64,000 bases of DNA from Lachnospiraceae bacterium UBA3633 (GTDB lineage: Bacteria > Bacillota > Clostridia > Lachnospirales > Lachnospiraceae), in NCBI GenBank assembly GCA_002374095.1, contig DFKY01000012.1:1-64000 (forward strand), written 5' to 3'. A model generated the notes under the pieces. That model did not search any database. It saw only the letters and a program-made list of their open reading frames with translations, and was not told where the DNA came from. Shown here piece by piece: positions 16,290-24,456 of the stretch. The translations under genes and the position numbers were made by a program. Every line of letters starts with the position of its first letter. Within the stretch, counting starts at the first letter, position 1.

Positions 16290-17360
16290 ATGAAAAAATT
16301 ATTATCAGTTTTGCTCGCAAGTTTAATGGTTATATCATTAGTAGCTTGTGCGCAACAAACAGCACCTGCTACTACAGAGGCAGCAGCAGAATCAGTGGAA
16401 ACAGCAGTAGAGTCAGAAGCACCTGCTGGTCCAAGAACAGTAAGAGTTGGTGTATCTATATATACATTTGATGATGCATTTATGACTCTTTACAGAAATG
16501 AGTTAACTCGTTATTTTGAGAGCAAGAACAACGATCAAGTAACTTATGAAGTAACTATGCAAGATGGAAAGAACGATCAAGCAGAGCAAACTAACCAAAT
16601 CGATAACTTTATCGCACAAGGTTATGATGTTCTTATCTTAAACCTCGTTCAATCTACTTCAGCAGCAACTGTTATGGATAAGTGTGCAGCAGCTGGCATC
16701 CCAGTTGTATTTATCAACCGTGAGCCATCAGAGTCTGATATGCAATCACATAACACTGGAGATTATGCAGGAAAGTTTACTTATGTAGGAGCTGATGCTC
16801 GTCAATCAGGAAGATTCCAAGGTGAACTTATAGCTGATCTTGAGAACAAGGGAGACCTTAATGGTGACGGAAAGCTTCAATACGTTATGATCGAAGGCGA
16901 TCCTGAAAACGTTGATGCTCAATATAGAACAGAATTCTCTATCTCTCAATATAAAGAGAAGACAGGAAATGAAGTTGAGTGTCTTGATGATCAAGTTGGT
17001 AACTGGCAAAGAGCTGAAGGTCAAAGACTTGCAGCAAATGCTCTTACACAATATGGTGATCAGATAGAAGTTATCTTCTGTAACAATGATGATATGGCTA
17101 TGGGAGCAAAGGTTGCTATCGAAGCAGCTGGAAGAAAAATCAATGAAAATATCTACCTTGTAGGTGTTGATGCTCTTGCAGAGGCAGTTGAAGCAGTTAT
17201 AGCTGGTGAGATGACTGGTACAGTTCTTAATGACCACAATGGTCAATCACATGCAGCAGTTGATTGTGCTATAGCAGCAGCTAATGGTGAAGCACTTGAG
17301 CTTTACAATTGGGTAGACTATGTAAAGGTAACACCTGAAAATGCTAGCCAATATAAATAA
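16290..17360 (+). CDS. mglB: galactose/glucose-binding lipoprotein
   Basis: MglB is the extracellular sugar receptor of a galactose/glucose ABC importer. The 356-residue precursor has a lipobox LVAC (Cys20), a Ser/Ala/Glu-rich linker, then a periplasmic-binding-protein fold with VGVSIYTFDDAFM near the start. DLNGDGKLQYVMIEG matches the EF-hand-like Ca-binding loop that marks MglB rather than RbsB. Codon use shifts to AAC, ATC and CGT compared with neighbours, as expected of a heavily expressed protein. AGGAGG precedes the start, and a terminator separates it from mglA so that more receptor than transporter is made. Confidence 0.92.
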   Translation: MKKLLSVLLASLMVISLVACAQQTAPATTEAAAESVETAVESEAPAGPRTVRVGVSIYTFDDAFMTLYRNELTRYFESKNNDQVTYEVTMQDGKNDQAEQTNQIDNFIAQGYDVLILNLVQSTSAATVMDKCAAAGIPVVFINREPSESDMQSHNTGDYAGKFTYVGADARQSGRFQGELIADLENKGDLNGDGKLQYVMIEGDPENVDAQYRTEFSISQYKEKTGNEVECLDDQVGNWQRAEGQRLAANALTQYGDQIEVIFCNNDDMAMGAKVAIEAAGRKINENIYLVGVDALAEAVEAVIAGEMTGTVLNDHNGQSHAAVDCAIAAANGEALELYNWVDYVKVTPENASQYK

Positions 17361-17380
17361 AAATTTAAAATGATTATGAT

Positions 17381-17417
17381 AAAAAACCGAGCAATTTTTG
17401 TTGCTCGGTTTTTTTTC
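17381..17417 (+). terminator. intra-operon terminator between mglB and mglA
   Basis: AACCGAGCAA pairs with TTGCTCGGTT and is followed by eight T. Its place between receptor and ATPase genes suggests partial termination. No second promoter is obvious before mglA. Confidence 0.85.
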
Positions 17418-17450
17418 TGATATAAATGAATATTTGTAAGGAGGAAACAC

Positions 17451-18959
17451 ATGAGTGAATATTTGCTACAGATGAAAAATATTTACAAGAGCTTTAATCA
17501 CATCTATGTATTGAAAGGCGTGTCTCTTAATATAAGACCTGGTACAGTTCATGCACTAATGGGTGAAAATGGCGCTGGCAAATCTACACTTATGAAGTGC
17601 CTTTTTGGAATCTACACAAGAGATTCTGGAGAAGTAATACTTAATGATGAGCATGTAAATATAAAAAATGCAAAAGATGCACTTGATAAAGGTATAGCCA
17701 TGGTTCATCAAGAACTTCAGCCTATACCAGAAAGAGACATAGCAGAAAATATTTTTTGCGGAAGATATCCTCTAAAAGGATTTGGACCATTAAAAATCAT
17801 AGATCATAAAAAAATGCATGAGGAAGCAGACAAGTATCTTAAAGAAGTAGGACTTCCATATCCATCTACTACAAAACTTGGCGATCTTTCTGTATCGCAG
17901 ATGCAATCAGTTGAGATAGCAAAAGCTGTATCTGCGGATGCAAAGCTCATAATCTTGGACGAACCGACATCTTCACTTACAGAAAATGAAGTTGATCTTC
18001 TCTTTGATATAATCAATCGCCTAAGAAAGAAAGGTGTTGCTTTCGTATATATCTCACATAAGATGGAAGAGATACTTAAGATATCAGATGATGTCACAAT
18101 CATGAGAGACGGTACTTACGTAGGCACTTGGCGAGCATCTGAGCTTACTACAGACCTTATTATAAAACATATGGTAGGTAGGGAACTTACTAATCGTTTC
18201 CCTAAGAGAGAAAATGTGCCAGGTGAAGTTGTGTTTAGAGTAAATGACTACACATCTCCAAATAAACGTTCTTTTCAGCATGTGAGTTTTGAATTGCGAA
18301 AAGGTGAGATTCTTGGCATAGGAGGTCTTGTCGGAGCGCAAAGGACAGAACTTATGGAAGGAATTTTTGGTATAAGGGATGTCGAAGAAGGATCGCTTCA
18401 GTTTAAAGGAGCGGAACTTGTAGTTAAAAAGCCAAGAGATGCCATAGTAAAAGGGATAGCGCTTCTTACTGAAGATAGAAGAGCCACAGGAATTTTTGGA
18501 GTACTTTCTGTATCAGATAATGTAGGTATAGCATCACTTGACAAGTATCTTGATTATGGTATGGTTATTAACAACAAGAAATTAAAATTAGTTGTTGATG
18601 ACAATATTAAAAAGATGAATATAAAGACACCAAGTAATGATACGCCTATACAGTATCTTTCTGGTGGAAATCAGCAGAAAGTTATTATAGGTAGGTGGCT
18701 TGCCAATGCTCCTGATGTGCTTATACTTGATGAGCCTACTCGTGGTATAGATGTAGGTGCAAAATATGAGATATATTGCATTATTGCTGACCTTGCAAAA
18801 CAAGGTAAGTCAATAATCATGATAAGTAGTGAGATGCCAGAATTACTCGGTATGTCAGATAGAGTTATGGTTATGTGTGAAGGAAGACTTACAGGTATAC
18901 TTGATGGAAAAGAAGCAACTCAAGAAAAAGTTATGGAACTTGCAACAAAATTTATGTAG
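17451..18959 (+). CDS. mglA: galactose/methyl galactoside ABC transporter ATPase
   Basis: A 502-residue tandem ABC ATPase of the carbohydrate-uptake type 2 class. Domain 1 has Walker A GENGAGKST, a LSVSQMQ signature region and Walker B LIILDEPTSSL. Domain 2 has a degenerate Walker A (GGLVGAQRTEL), as is normal for MglA/RbsA, with LSGGNQQK and LILDEPTRGID. It energises import by MglC. AAGGAGG precedes the start. The gene follows the intra-operon terminator and is 8 bases from mglC. Confidence 0.95.
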   Translation: MSEYLLQMKNIYKSFNHIYVLKGVSLNIRPGTVHALMGENGAGKSTLMKCLFGIYTRDSGEVILNDEHVNIKNAKDALDKGIAMVHQELQPIPERDIAENIFCGRYPLKGFGPLKIIDHKKMHEEADKYLKEVGLPYPSTTKLGDLSVSQMQSVEIAKAVSADAKLIILDEPTSSLTENEVDLLFDIINRLRKKGVAFVYISHKMEEILKISDDVTIMRDGTYVGTWRASELTTDLIIKHMVGRELTNRFPKRENVPGEVVFRVNDYTSPNKRSFQHVSFELRKGEILGIGGLVGAQRTELMEGIFGIRDVEEGSLQFKGAELVVKKPRDAIVKGIALLTEDRRATGIFGVLSVSDNVGIASLDKYLDYGMVINNKKLKLVVDDNIKKMNIKTPSNDTPIQYLSGGNQQKVIIGRWLANAPDVLILDEPTRGIDVGAKYEIYCIIADLAKQGKSIIMISSEMPELLGMSDRVMVMCEGRLTGILDGKEATQEKVMELATKFM

Positions 18960-18967
18960 GAGGATGT

Positions 18968-20059
18968 ATGGATAAAAAACAAGAATCGTTGACATCTAGT
19001 GAAGGCCAGAAAGTGATGGAGACAAAGTCTCCTATGAATCCAGAGTATGTAAGACAAAGAAGATTAATACATGTTGTAAAAGATAATATTATAGCACTTC
19101 TTCTTGTTATCTTGGTTATCTTTGTCGGTATTACACAAAAGAATTTCTTTTCTTTTGCCAATCTTATCAATACAGTTTCCAATCTTACTCCAAGATTTAT
19201 TATAGCACTTGGTGTAAGTGGATGTCTTATAATTAGAGGTACTGATCTTTCTGCTGGTCGTGCAGTAGGACTTGCAGGAGTTGTGGCATGTACATTGCTC
19301 CAAAGAAATGATTACGGAGATAAATTTTTTGGTGCAAATTTTGCAGCACCAGAAACTTGGTGGTATGTACTTGGCATAGCACTTTTTGTAGTATTTTTGT
19401 CTATGTGCTTTGGTCTTGCAGATGGCTTGATTATAGCCAACCTTAAAGTTCCACCATTTCTTGCAACTCTTGGTATGCAGACAGTAATCTATGGTATCGC
19501 AAGAGTTTATTCAAATGCAAAACCTATAGGCGGACTTCGTTCTGACTATACAAGTATTGCTACAGCACCTATTTTTCAGGTAGGGACATTTAACTTTAAG
19601 TGGCTATTTCTTTTTGCGATAATTGGCGGGTTTATCTTCTGGTTTTTGTATAACAAGACTAGATATGGTAAATACATGTATGCAATTGGTGGCAATGAAA
19701 ATGCAGCGGAAGTTTCAGGTGTTAATGTAAAAAGCTCTATTATAAGGATATATATGCTTGCAGGAGCTATGTATGGTTTGGCAGGATTCTTACTTGCAGC
19801 AAAATCAGGTGGTGCATCAGTAAACCTTGGTCAAGGCTATGAGCTTGAAGCTATAGCAGCTTGTACAATAGGTGGTGTATCTACTGGTGGTGGTGTAGGT
19901 AAAGTATCAGGAATATTGCTTGGCGTTCTTGTATTTGAGCTTTTAAAGACATCTATGCAATATCTTGGCATCAACTCAGACTGGCAACAGATTGTTCAAG
20001 GTGCAGTTATCATCATCGCAGTTGCATTTGATGTACGTAAATATCTAAAGAGAAACTAA
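18968..20059 (+). CDS. mglC: galactose/methyl galactoside ABC transporter permease
   Basis: A 363-residue integral membrane protein of the BPD_transp_2 family, with a hydrophilic N-terminal tail of some 38 residues and about ten hydrophobic segments. The segment VAACTIGGVSTGGGVGK-like region (about 300-315) is the conserved cytoplasmic loop of MglC/RbsC permeases, and RGTDLSAGRAVGLAGV is another family hallmark. It follows mglA by 8 bases with AGGAGG before its ATG and is closed by a terminator at 20094. Confidence 0.92.
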   Translation: MDKKQESLTSSEGQKVMETKSPMNPEYVRQRRLIHVVKDNIIALLLVILVIFVGITQKNFFSFANLINTVSNLTPRFIIALGVSGCLIIRGTDLSAGRAVGLAGVVACTLLQRNDYGDKFFGANFAAPETWWYVLGIALFVVFLSMCFGLADGLIIANLKVPPFLATLGMQTVIYGIARVYSNAKPIGGLRSDYTSIATAPIFQVGTFNFKWLFLFAIIGGFIFWFLYNKTRYGKYMYAIGGNENAAEVSGVNVKSSIIRIYMLAGAMYGLAGFLLAAKSGGASVNLGQGYELEAIAACTIGGVSTGGGVGKVSGILLGVLVFELLKTSMQYLGINSDWQQIVQGAVIIIAVAFDVRKYLKRN

Positions 20060-20093
20060 AATTTAGAATATATATTTATAAGTAAGCAAAATT

Positions 20094-20118
20094 GCGAGCC
20101 TATATGGCTCGCTTTTTT
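20094..20118 (+). terminator. Rho-independent terminator after mglC
   Basis: GCGAGCC and GGCTCGC pair around TATAT and are followed by six T. Confidence 0.9.
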
Positions 20119-20126
20119 ATCAAAAC

Positions 20127-20155
20127 TTGACAAAATTCGTGATTTAGGCTACTAT
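20127..20155 (+). promoter_or_regulatory. promoter of the tRNA-Cys/tRNA-Glu unit
   Basis: TTGACA (20127-20132) and TACTAT (20150-20155) are 17 bases apart, ending 16 bases before the first tRNA. Confidence 0.7.
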
Positions 20156-20171
20156 TAAATAGCTATATTAA

Positions 20172-20242
20172 GGCGATGTAGCCAAGTGGTAAGGCGTGGG
20201 TCTGCAACACCCTGATCATCGGTTCAAATCCGATCGTCGCCT
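20172..20242 (+). tRNA. tRNA-Cys (anticodon GCA)
   Basis: The cloverleaf folds with acceptor GGCGATG/CGTCGCC, the anticodon loop CTGCAAC with GCA, and a T-loop TTCAAAT. The discriminator base is T, as expected for tRNA-Cys. The CCA end is not encoded. The top pair of the anticodon stem is T-T. Confidence 0.92.
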
Positions 20243-20255
20243 TTATATATCTTAT

Positions 20256-20327
20256 GGCGCCATGGTCAAGCGGTTAAGACATCACCCTTTCACGGTGGTA
20301 TCACGGGTTCGATTCCCGTTGGCGTCA
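20256..20327 (+). tRNA. tRNA-Glu (anticodon TTC)
   Basis: The 72-base cloverleaf has acceptor GGCGCCA/TGGCGTC, the typical tRNA-Glu D-arm TGGTCAAGCGGTTAAGA, an anticodon loop CTTTCAC with TTC, and the T-loop TTCGATT. CCA is not encoded. It lies 13 bases after tRNA-Cys and is followed by a terminator. Confidence 0.93.
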
Positions 20328-20330
20328 TGT

Positions 20331-20353
20331 ATCGTCTAAAAAGACGATTTTTT
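20331..20353 (+). terminator. Rho-independent terminator after tRNA-Glu
   Basis: ATCGTCT and AGACGAT pair around AAAA and end in six T. Confidence 0.85.
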
Positions 20354-20371
20354 AATATAGAGGTGACTATT

Positions 20372-20470
20372 ATGATGAGTAGAGGGATGCTCCGAAAGGT
20401 TGGAGCTGTTATAGCAATTATACTTGTGGCAGCAATGGTTCTTGCATGTCTTTCATATTTACGCCCATAG
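20372..20470 (+). CDS. 32-residue single-pass membrane peptide
   Basis: ATG 20372 opens a 32-codon frame ending TAG at 20470, with GAGGTGA about 5 bases before it. The product starts MMSRGMLRKVGAV and continues as one hydrophobic segment ending at CLSYLRP, so it is a tail-type membrane peptide with a positive N-terminus inside. Its size and shape recall the Prli42/DUF4044 group of small Firmicute membrane proteins, in which Prli42 anchors the stressosome, but the similarity is only by type. It follows the tRNA terminator and precedes the AIR-synthase-like gene by 10 bases. Confidence 0.6.
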   Translation: MMSRGMLRKVGAVIAIILVAAMVLACLSYLRP

Positions 20471-20480
20471 TTTTGTAACA

Positions 20481-21059
20481 ATGAGTAGTGTATTTGTTAA
20501 AGGTGTTGTTGGAAACTTAGGTACAAAAGTTTTGATTGAAAATAGATATGATGAACTTGTCCATTATTACAATGATGGCTTTCTAAAAAAAGTGATGGAC
20601 GATATAGAAAGCGGACTGGATCCGCTTTTATTTATGAAAAAAAAGGTTGCTTTACTTGATGATAAGAGTATAGTTGATAGTATTGATATATCAAAAGGTG
20701 GGTTTCTTGCAGCACTTTGGAAGATTTGTGAAAAAAATAAATGTGGTATAAGATATAGCATATTTAAAGTGCCTATACTTCAAGGCACGATAGAAATAGC
20801 CAATTACTTTGATATAAATCCATATAGATTGCTTACAAAAGATTCGAAAATATTTTTTGTAGATGATAGAGATTTTAATGCGACTGATGATAAAGACATA
20901 TATGAAGGTTTATCATATATAGGAGATACTACAGATGACAATAAGCGAGTGAGAATCGACAATGACATAGAATCGTTTCTTACAAAAGATTTTAAAGATG
21001 AAATAGATAAAGTGATAGAAGGATATATAAAAAATTATGAGACATATAGCAATTCATAA
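20481..21059 (+). CDS. AIR synthase-related protein, C-terminal domain only
   Basis: The segment ISKGGFLAALWKICEKN followed by GIRYSIFKVPI and FDINPYRLL matches the C-terminal (AIRS_C) domain of HypE/PurM-like hydrogenase-maturation-factor proteins, which normally have some 330 residues. Only about 192 are present: the protein starts where the second domain would begin and lacks the N-terminal domain that carries the ATP-binding and dimer parts. ATG 20481 is chosen because it follows the small membrane ORF; no good ribosome-binding site precedes it. It may be a half-size family form or a decaying gene. Confidence 0.55.
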   Translation: MSSVFVKGVVGNLGTKVLIENRYDELVHYYNDGFLKKVMDDIESGLDPLLFMKKKVALLDDKSIVDSIDISKGGFLAALWKICEKNKCGIRYSIFKVPILQGTIEIANYFDINPYRLLTKDSKIFFVDDRDFNATDDKDIYEGLSYIGDTTDDNKRVRIDNDIESFLTKDFKDEIDKVIEGYIKNYETYSNS

Positions 21060-22398
21060 TAATTCAAAATCAATAGATATGCTTAATGGGCCACTTTTGA
21101 CAAAGCTCGTTTTCTTTGCTATGCCTATAGCTCTTACAAGTGTTCTTCAGCAACTTTTTAATTCTGCTGACATAGTGGTATGTGGACGTTTTGTAGGAAG
21201 TGTAGCTCTTGCAGCAGTAGGAGCGAATGCTCAGATCATCAATCTTTTTATTAATTCATTTCTTGGACTTTCGGTTGGTGCAAATGTTATGATAGCCAAT
21301 TATATTGGCGCAGGAAAGACTCATAAGATATACAATGTAGTCCATACAGCGATGACATTTGCTATAATTTTTGGTCTATTAATAGCAGTGCTTGGTCTTT
21401 TTTTCTCAAGGAGCTTACTTGTATTTCTTGGTACACCAGAGGAAATATTAGAACCATCTACACTTTATTTAAAGATAGTTTTTATAGGGATGCCTTTTGC
21501 AGTTATCTATAATTTTGGAGCAGCAATACTTAGAAGCATAGGTGACACAAAAAGACCCCTTATACTACTTACTATTACAGGTGTGCTCAATGTGGTTCTC
21601 AATATATTTTTTGTAGTTATATGTAAGATGGGGGTCGAAGGTGTAGCTATAGCCACATCTATATCGACAGCAGTAAGCTCTATATCGGTGGTAGTGCTTC
21701 TTGTGAAAGAAAAAAGCTTGGTTAAGTATGATTTTGGAAAATTCTTAATAGTTAAAGATTCTCTTTTTAAAATCATGCGTATAGGGATACCAAGCGCTAT
21801 ACAAGGTATAGTCTTTTCAATATCAAATTTATGCGTACAATCAGCTATAAATTCACTTGGTACTAAAACTATAGCTGCCAGCACAGCGGCATTTAATCTT
21901 GAGTGCTTTCCATATTTTATGATAAGTGCATTTTCTGCAGCATGTCTTACTTTTATGAGTCAGAATTATGGTGCATTAAAGTTTGATAGATGTAGACTTG
22001 TCTTAAGAGAATGCCTTGCACTTTCTTTATTCTTTTCGGGATTACTGATAGCTCTGATGGTAATATATGCAAGAGTGCTTTTAGGGCTTTATACAAATGA
22101 TCCAGAAGTAATAGAGATAGCCATGTCTCGTATGTATATAGTGTGCTTACCTAATCTCATTTCATCATTTTATGAGATACTTTCTGCAGGATTAAGGGTT
22201 CTAAAGCATCCTATGCTTTCAGCAATTATAATAGTGGTAGGTACAGTTGTTTTTAGATTTATATGGATACTTACGGTATTTCCATATCACAGGTCATTTG
22301 AGACAATACTTTATGCGTATCCGATTTCATGGATTATTATTAATGTGCTTATGGTTATCGCATATGTGAGAGTAAGTAATAAAATGCTTAAAGCATAA
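21037..22398 (+). CDS. MATE family efflux transporter
   Basis: A 453-residue, twelve-segment membrane transporter in two MatE halves. SIDMLNGPLLTKLVFFAMPI and QQLFNSADIVVCGRFVG are the typical first-helix region of the clostridial DinF/NorM-like branch, which uses ion gradients to expel drugs or metabolites. The start overlaps the previous frame by 23 bases; ATG 21079 (beginning MLNGPLL) is an alternative. No regulator is adjacent and the substrate cannot be inferred. Confidence 0.9.
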   Translation: MRHIAIHNNSKSIDMLNGPLLTKLVFFAMPIALTSVLQQLFNSADIVVCGRFVGSVALAAVGANAQIINLFINSFLGLSVGANVMIANYIGAGKTHKIYNVVHTAMTFAIIFGLLIAVLGLFFSRSLLVFLGTPEEILEPSTLYLKIVFIGMPFAVIYNFGAAILRSIGDTKRPLILLTITGVLNVVLNIFFVVICKMGVEGVAIATSISTAVSSISVVVLLVKEKSLVKYDFGKFLIVKDSLFKIMRIGIPSAIQGIVFSISNLCVQSAINSLGTKTIAASTAAFNLECFPYFMISAFSAACLTFMSQNYGALKFDRCRLVLRECLALSLFFSGLLIALMVIYARVLLGLYTNDPEVIEIAMSRMYIVCLPNLISSFYEILSAGLRVLKHPMLSAIIIVVGTVVFRFIWILTVFPYHRSFETILYAYPISWIIINVLMVIAYVRVSNKMLKA

Positions 22399-22428
22399 GA
22401 AATATATATTTATTTTAAGGAGGAGTGT

Positions 22429-22941
22429 ATGATGGATAAAAAAGTAAAATTATTAACTTTAACTTCACTTTTTATAGCGTTAGTGGTGATTGGATCAAGA
22501 ATATATGTAGGTACTCATGATACATTTAGATTCCATCTTGGAAATAGTATGTGTTTACTTGCTGCGTTTGTGTTACCACCACTATATGGAGGTATAGCAT
22601 CAGGAGTAGGCTCAATGCTTTTTGATATATTGTTTTATACTTCTGGACCATCTTGTTTAATAACACTTGCCACAAAATTTGTGATGGGCTATGTAGCAGG
22701 AGTGTTTTTTACAAAGACTAATAATGTAGTTCTTTCTGGCATAATAGGAGAGATTGCATATATAATTTTATATGCTCTTAAGACTTATATAGAAAGACGA
22801 TTCATTCTTTCCATGGCATTTGAAGCAGTAGTTCCTATAGTTCTTACAAAAGTAGGAGCAAGCGTCTTTAATGCAATCGCAGCAGTAGTTATATCATCAA
22901 TTATTTATAAGCTTATAAAAGGTGTCTTGAAAGGACTTTAG
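22429..22941 (+). CDS. ECF transporter S-component-like membrane protein
   Basis: A 170-residue hydrophobic protein with five or six predicted membrane segments. The start KVKLLTLTSLFIALVVIGSRI and the conserved Gly-rich loop LPPLYGGIASGVGSMLFDIL fit the ECF S-component family (the ECF-ribofla_trS type), which captures vitamins or other small ligands for a shared energising module. The module genes are not in the window. TAAGGAGGAG precedes the start. The ligand is unknown; no riboswitch was seen in the short gap upstream. Confidence 0.7.
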   Translation: MMDKKVKLLTLTSLFIALVVIGSRIYVGTHDTFRFHLGNSMCLLAAFVLPPLYGGIASGVGSMLFDILFYTSGPSCLITLATKFVMGYVAGVFFTKTNNVVLSGIIGEIAYIILYALKTYIERRFILSMAFEAVVPIVLTKVGASVFNAIAAVVISSIIYKLIKGVLKGL

Positions 22942-22961
22942 ATATATGTTAGCATATAAGT

Positions 22962-23219
22962 ATGAATAGAATAGCAATACTTAGTATATTAGTAGATAAA
23001 GCTACTGATGAAAATGTGCCTAAGATTAATGGCATATTACATGAATATAGGGAATATGTGATTGGTCGGATGGGGGTTCCTGATAAGAGACACTCTGTCA
23101 ATATCATAAGTGTAGCATTGTCTGCACCACTTGATACATTAAATGGACTCACAGGAAAACTTGGAAAGATTGATGATGTAAGTGCGAAGATACTAATATC
23201 AAGTAAAGAATACGAATAG
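22962..23219 (+). CDS. TM1266-type iron-only hydrogenase system putative regulator
   Basis: An 85-residue ACT/NikR-like small domain. It begins NRIAILSILVDK, contains YVIGRMGVPDKRH and VNIISVALSAP, and ends with DVSAKILISSKEY, the pattern of the family found beside hydEFG genes in clostridia and Thermotoga. It is thought to regulate or sense hydrogenase maturation but has no DNA-binding region. It lies 16 bases before hydF, so it is co-transcribed. Confidence 0.85.
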   Translation: MNRIAILSILVDKATDENVPKINGILHEYREYVIGRMGVPDKRHSVNIISVALSAPLDTLNGLTGKLGKIDDVSAKILISSKEYE

Positions 23220-23235
23220 AATTAATGGAGAAGAT

Positions 23236-24456
23236 ATGGGGACATTAAATGAGACAGCAAATGCAGATAGGTTTCATATAGGTATTTTTGGTTGTAGAAA
23301 TGTAGGAAAGTCAAGTCTCATAAATGCTATAACAAATCAAGAAGTTGCAGTGGTATCAGAAGTAAAAGGTACGACAACAGACCCAGTAAGTAAAGCGATG
23401 GAATTATTACCTCTTGGACCAGTACTTTTTATTGATACACCAGGGCTTGATGATGATGATGCACTACTTGGCAAAAAGAGAATTGAAAGAGCAAAAAAAG
23501 TTTTAAATCGTGTTGATATAGCATTACTTGTAGTATCTGCTCTTGATGGTATAAGAGAGTATGATTTAGAGATAGAAAAAGTACTTATAGAAAAAAACAT
23601 TCCTTATATTGTAGTCATAAATAAATCAGACCTTACAAATGATACAGTTGAAAATATAATAAAAGTAAAGAGTACAATTAAAGAACAAAAGAATATAATA
23701 GAAGTAAGTGCAAGAACTGGCAAAAACATAGAAAAGCTTAAAGAGCTCATGGGGAGTTTTGCTATACAAAATAATGGTAAATCACTTGTTGGAGATATAG
23801 TTAAGAAAGATGACTTGGTTATACTTGTGACCCCGATTGATGAGTCTGCTCCAAAAGGACGTATGATTCTTCCGCAGATTCAGGTACTTAGAGATATACT
23901 TGACCATGATGGTAAGGCACTCTTTACTAAAGAGACAGAGCTCTTAAGTACTTTAAAGTCACTTGCAAAAAAGCCTGATTTTGTAATTACTGATAGCCAG
24001 GCGTTTAAAACTGTGCATGAAATAGTGCCATTAGATGTACCGCTTACTTCGTTTTCTATAATTTTAGCAAGATATAAAGGCTTTTTAAAGACTGCAGTTG
24101 ATGGAGTAAATAGTATAAAGAACATAAAGGAAGGCGATACAATACTCATTGCAGAAGGTTGCACACATCATAGACAGTGCAATGATATAGGAACGACGAA
24201 GATACCAAAACTACTTAAGAATATCACAGGTGTAGATTTTCATATTGTGACATCTTCTGGAAATGATTTTCCTGAAGACTTAAGTCCATACAAGATGATT
24301 ATACATTGTGGTGGATGTATGGTGAATGAACGAGAGATGAGATACAGGATGAAGTGCGCAGTTGATGCTAAGGTTCCATTTATGAACTATGGTATATTTA
24401 TAGCATATGCAAATGGGATACTTGAAAGGAGCATAAAAGATATACCATTATTGTGA
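23236..24456 (+). CDS. hydF: [FeFe] hydrogenase H-cluster maturation GTPase HydF
   Basis: HydF is the scaffold on which the two-iron part of the H-cluster is built before transfer to the hydrogenase. The 406-residue protein has an N-terminal GTPase (P-loop GCRNVGKSS, DTPGLDDDD, NKSD) and a C-terminal [4Fe-4S] region with CTHHRQCN and HCGGCM, the CxHx(n)HCxxC motif. Length is normal. It overlaps hydE by four bases (GTGA), so both maturases are made together. HydG, the third maturase, is not in this window. Confidence 0.96.
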   Translation: MGTLNETANADRFHIGIFGCRNVGKSSLINAITNQEVAVVSEVKGTTTDPVSKAMELLPLGPVLFIDTPGLDDDDALLGKKRIERAKKVLNRVDIALLVVSALDGIREYDLEIEKVLIEKNIPYIVVINKSDLTNDTVENIIKVKSTIKEQKNIIEVSARTGKNIEKLKELMGSFAIQNNGKSLVGDIVKKDDLVILVTPIDESAPKGRMILPQIQVLRDILDHDGKALFTKETELLSTLKSLAKKPDFVITDSQAFKTVHEIVPLDVPLTSFSIILARYKGFLKTAVDGVNSIKNIKEGDTILIAEGCTHHRQCNDIGTTKIPKLLKNITGVDFHIVTSSGNDFPEDLSPYKMIIHCGGCMVNEREMRYRMKCAVDAKVPFMNYGIFIAYANGILERSIKDIPLL

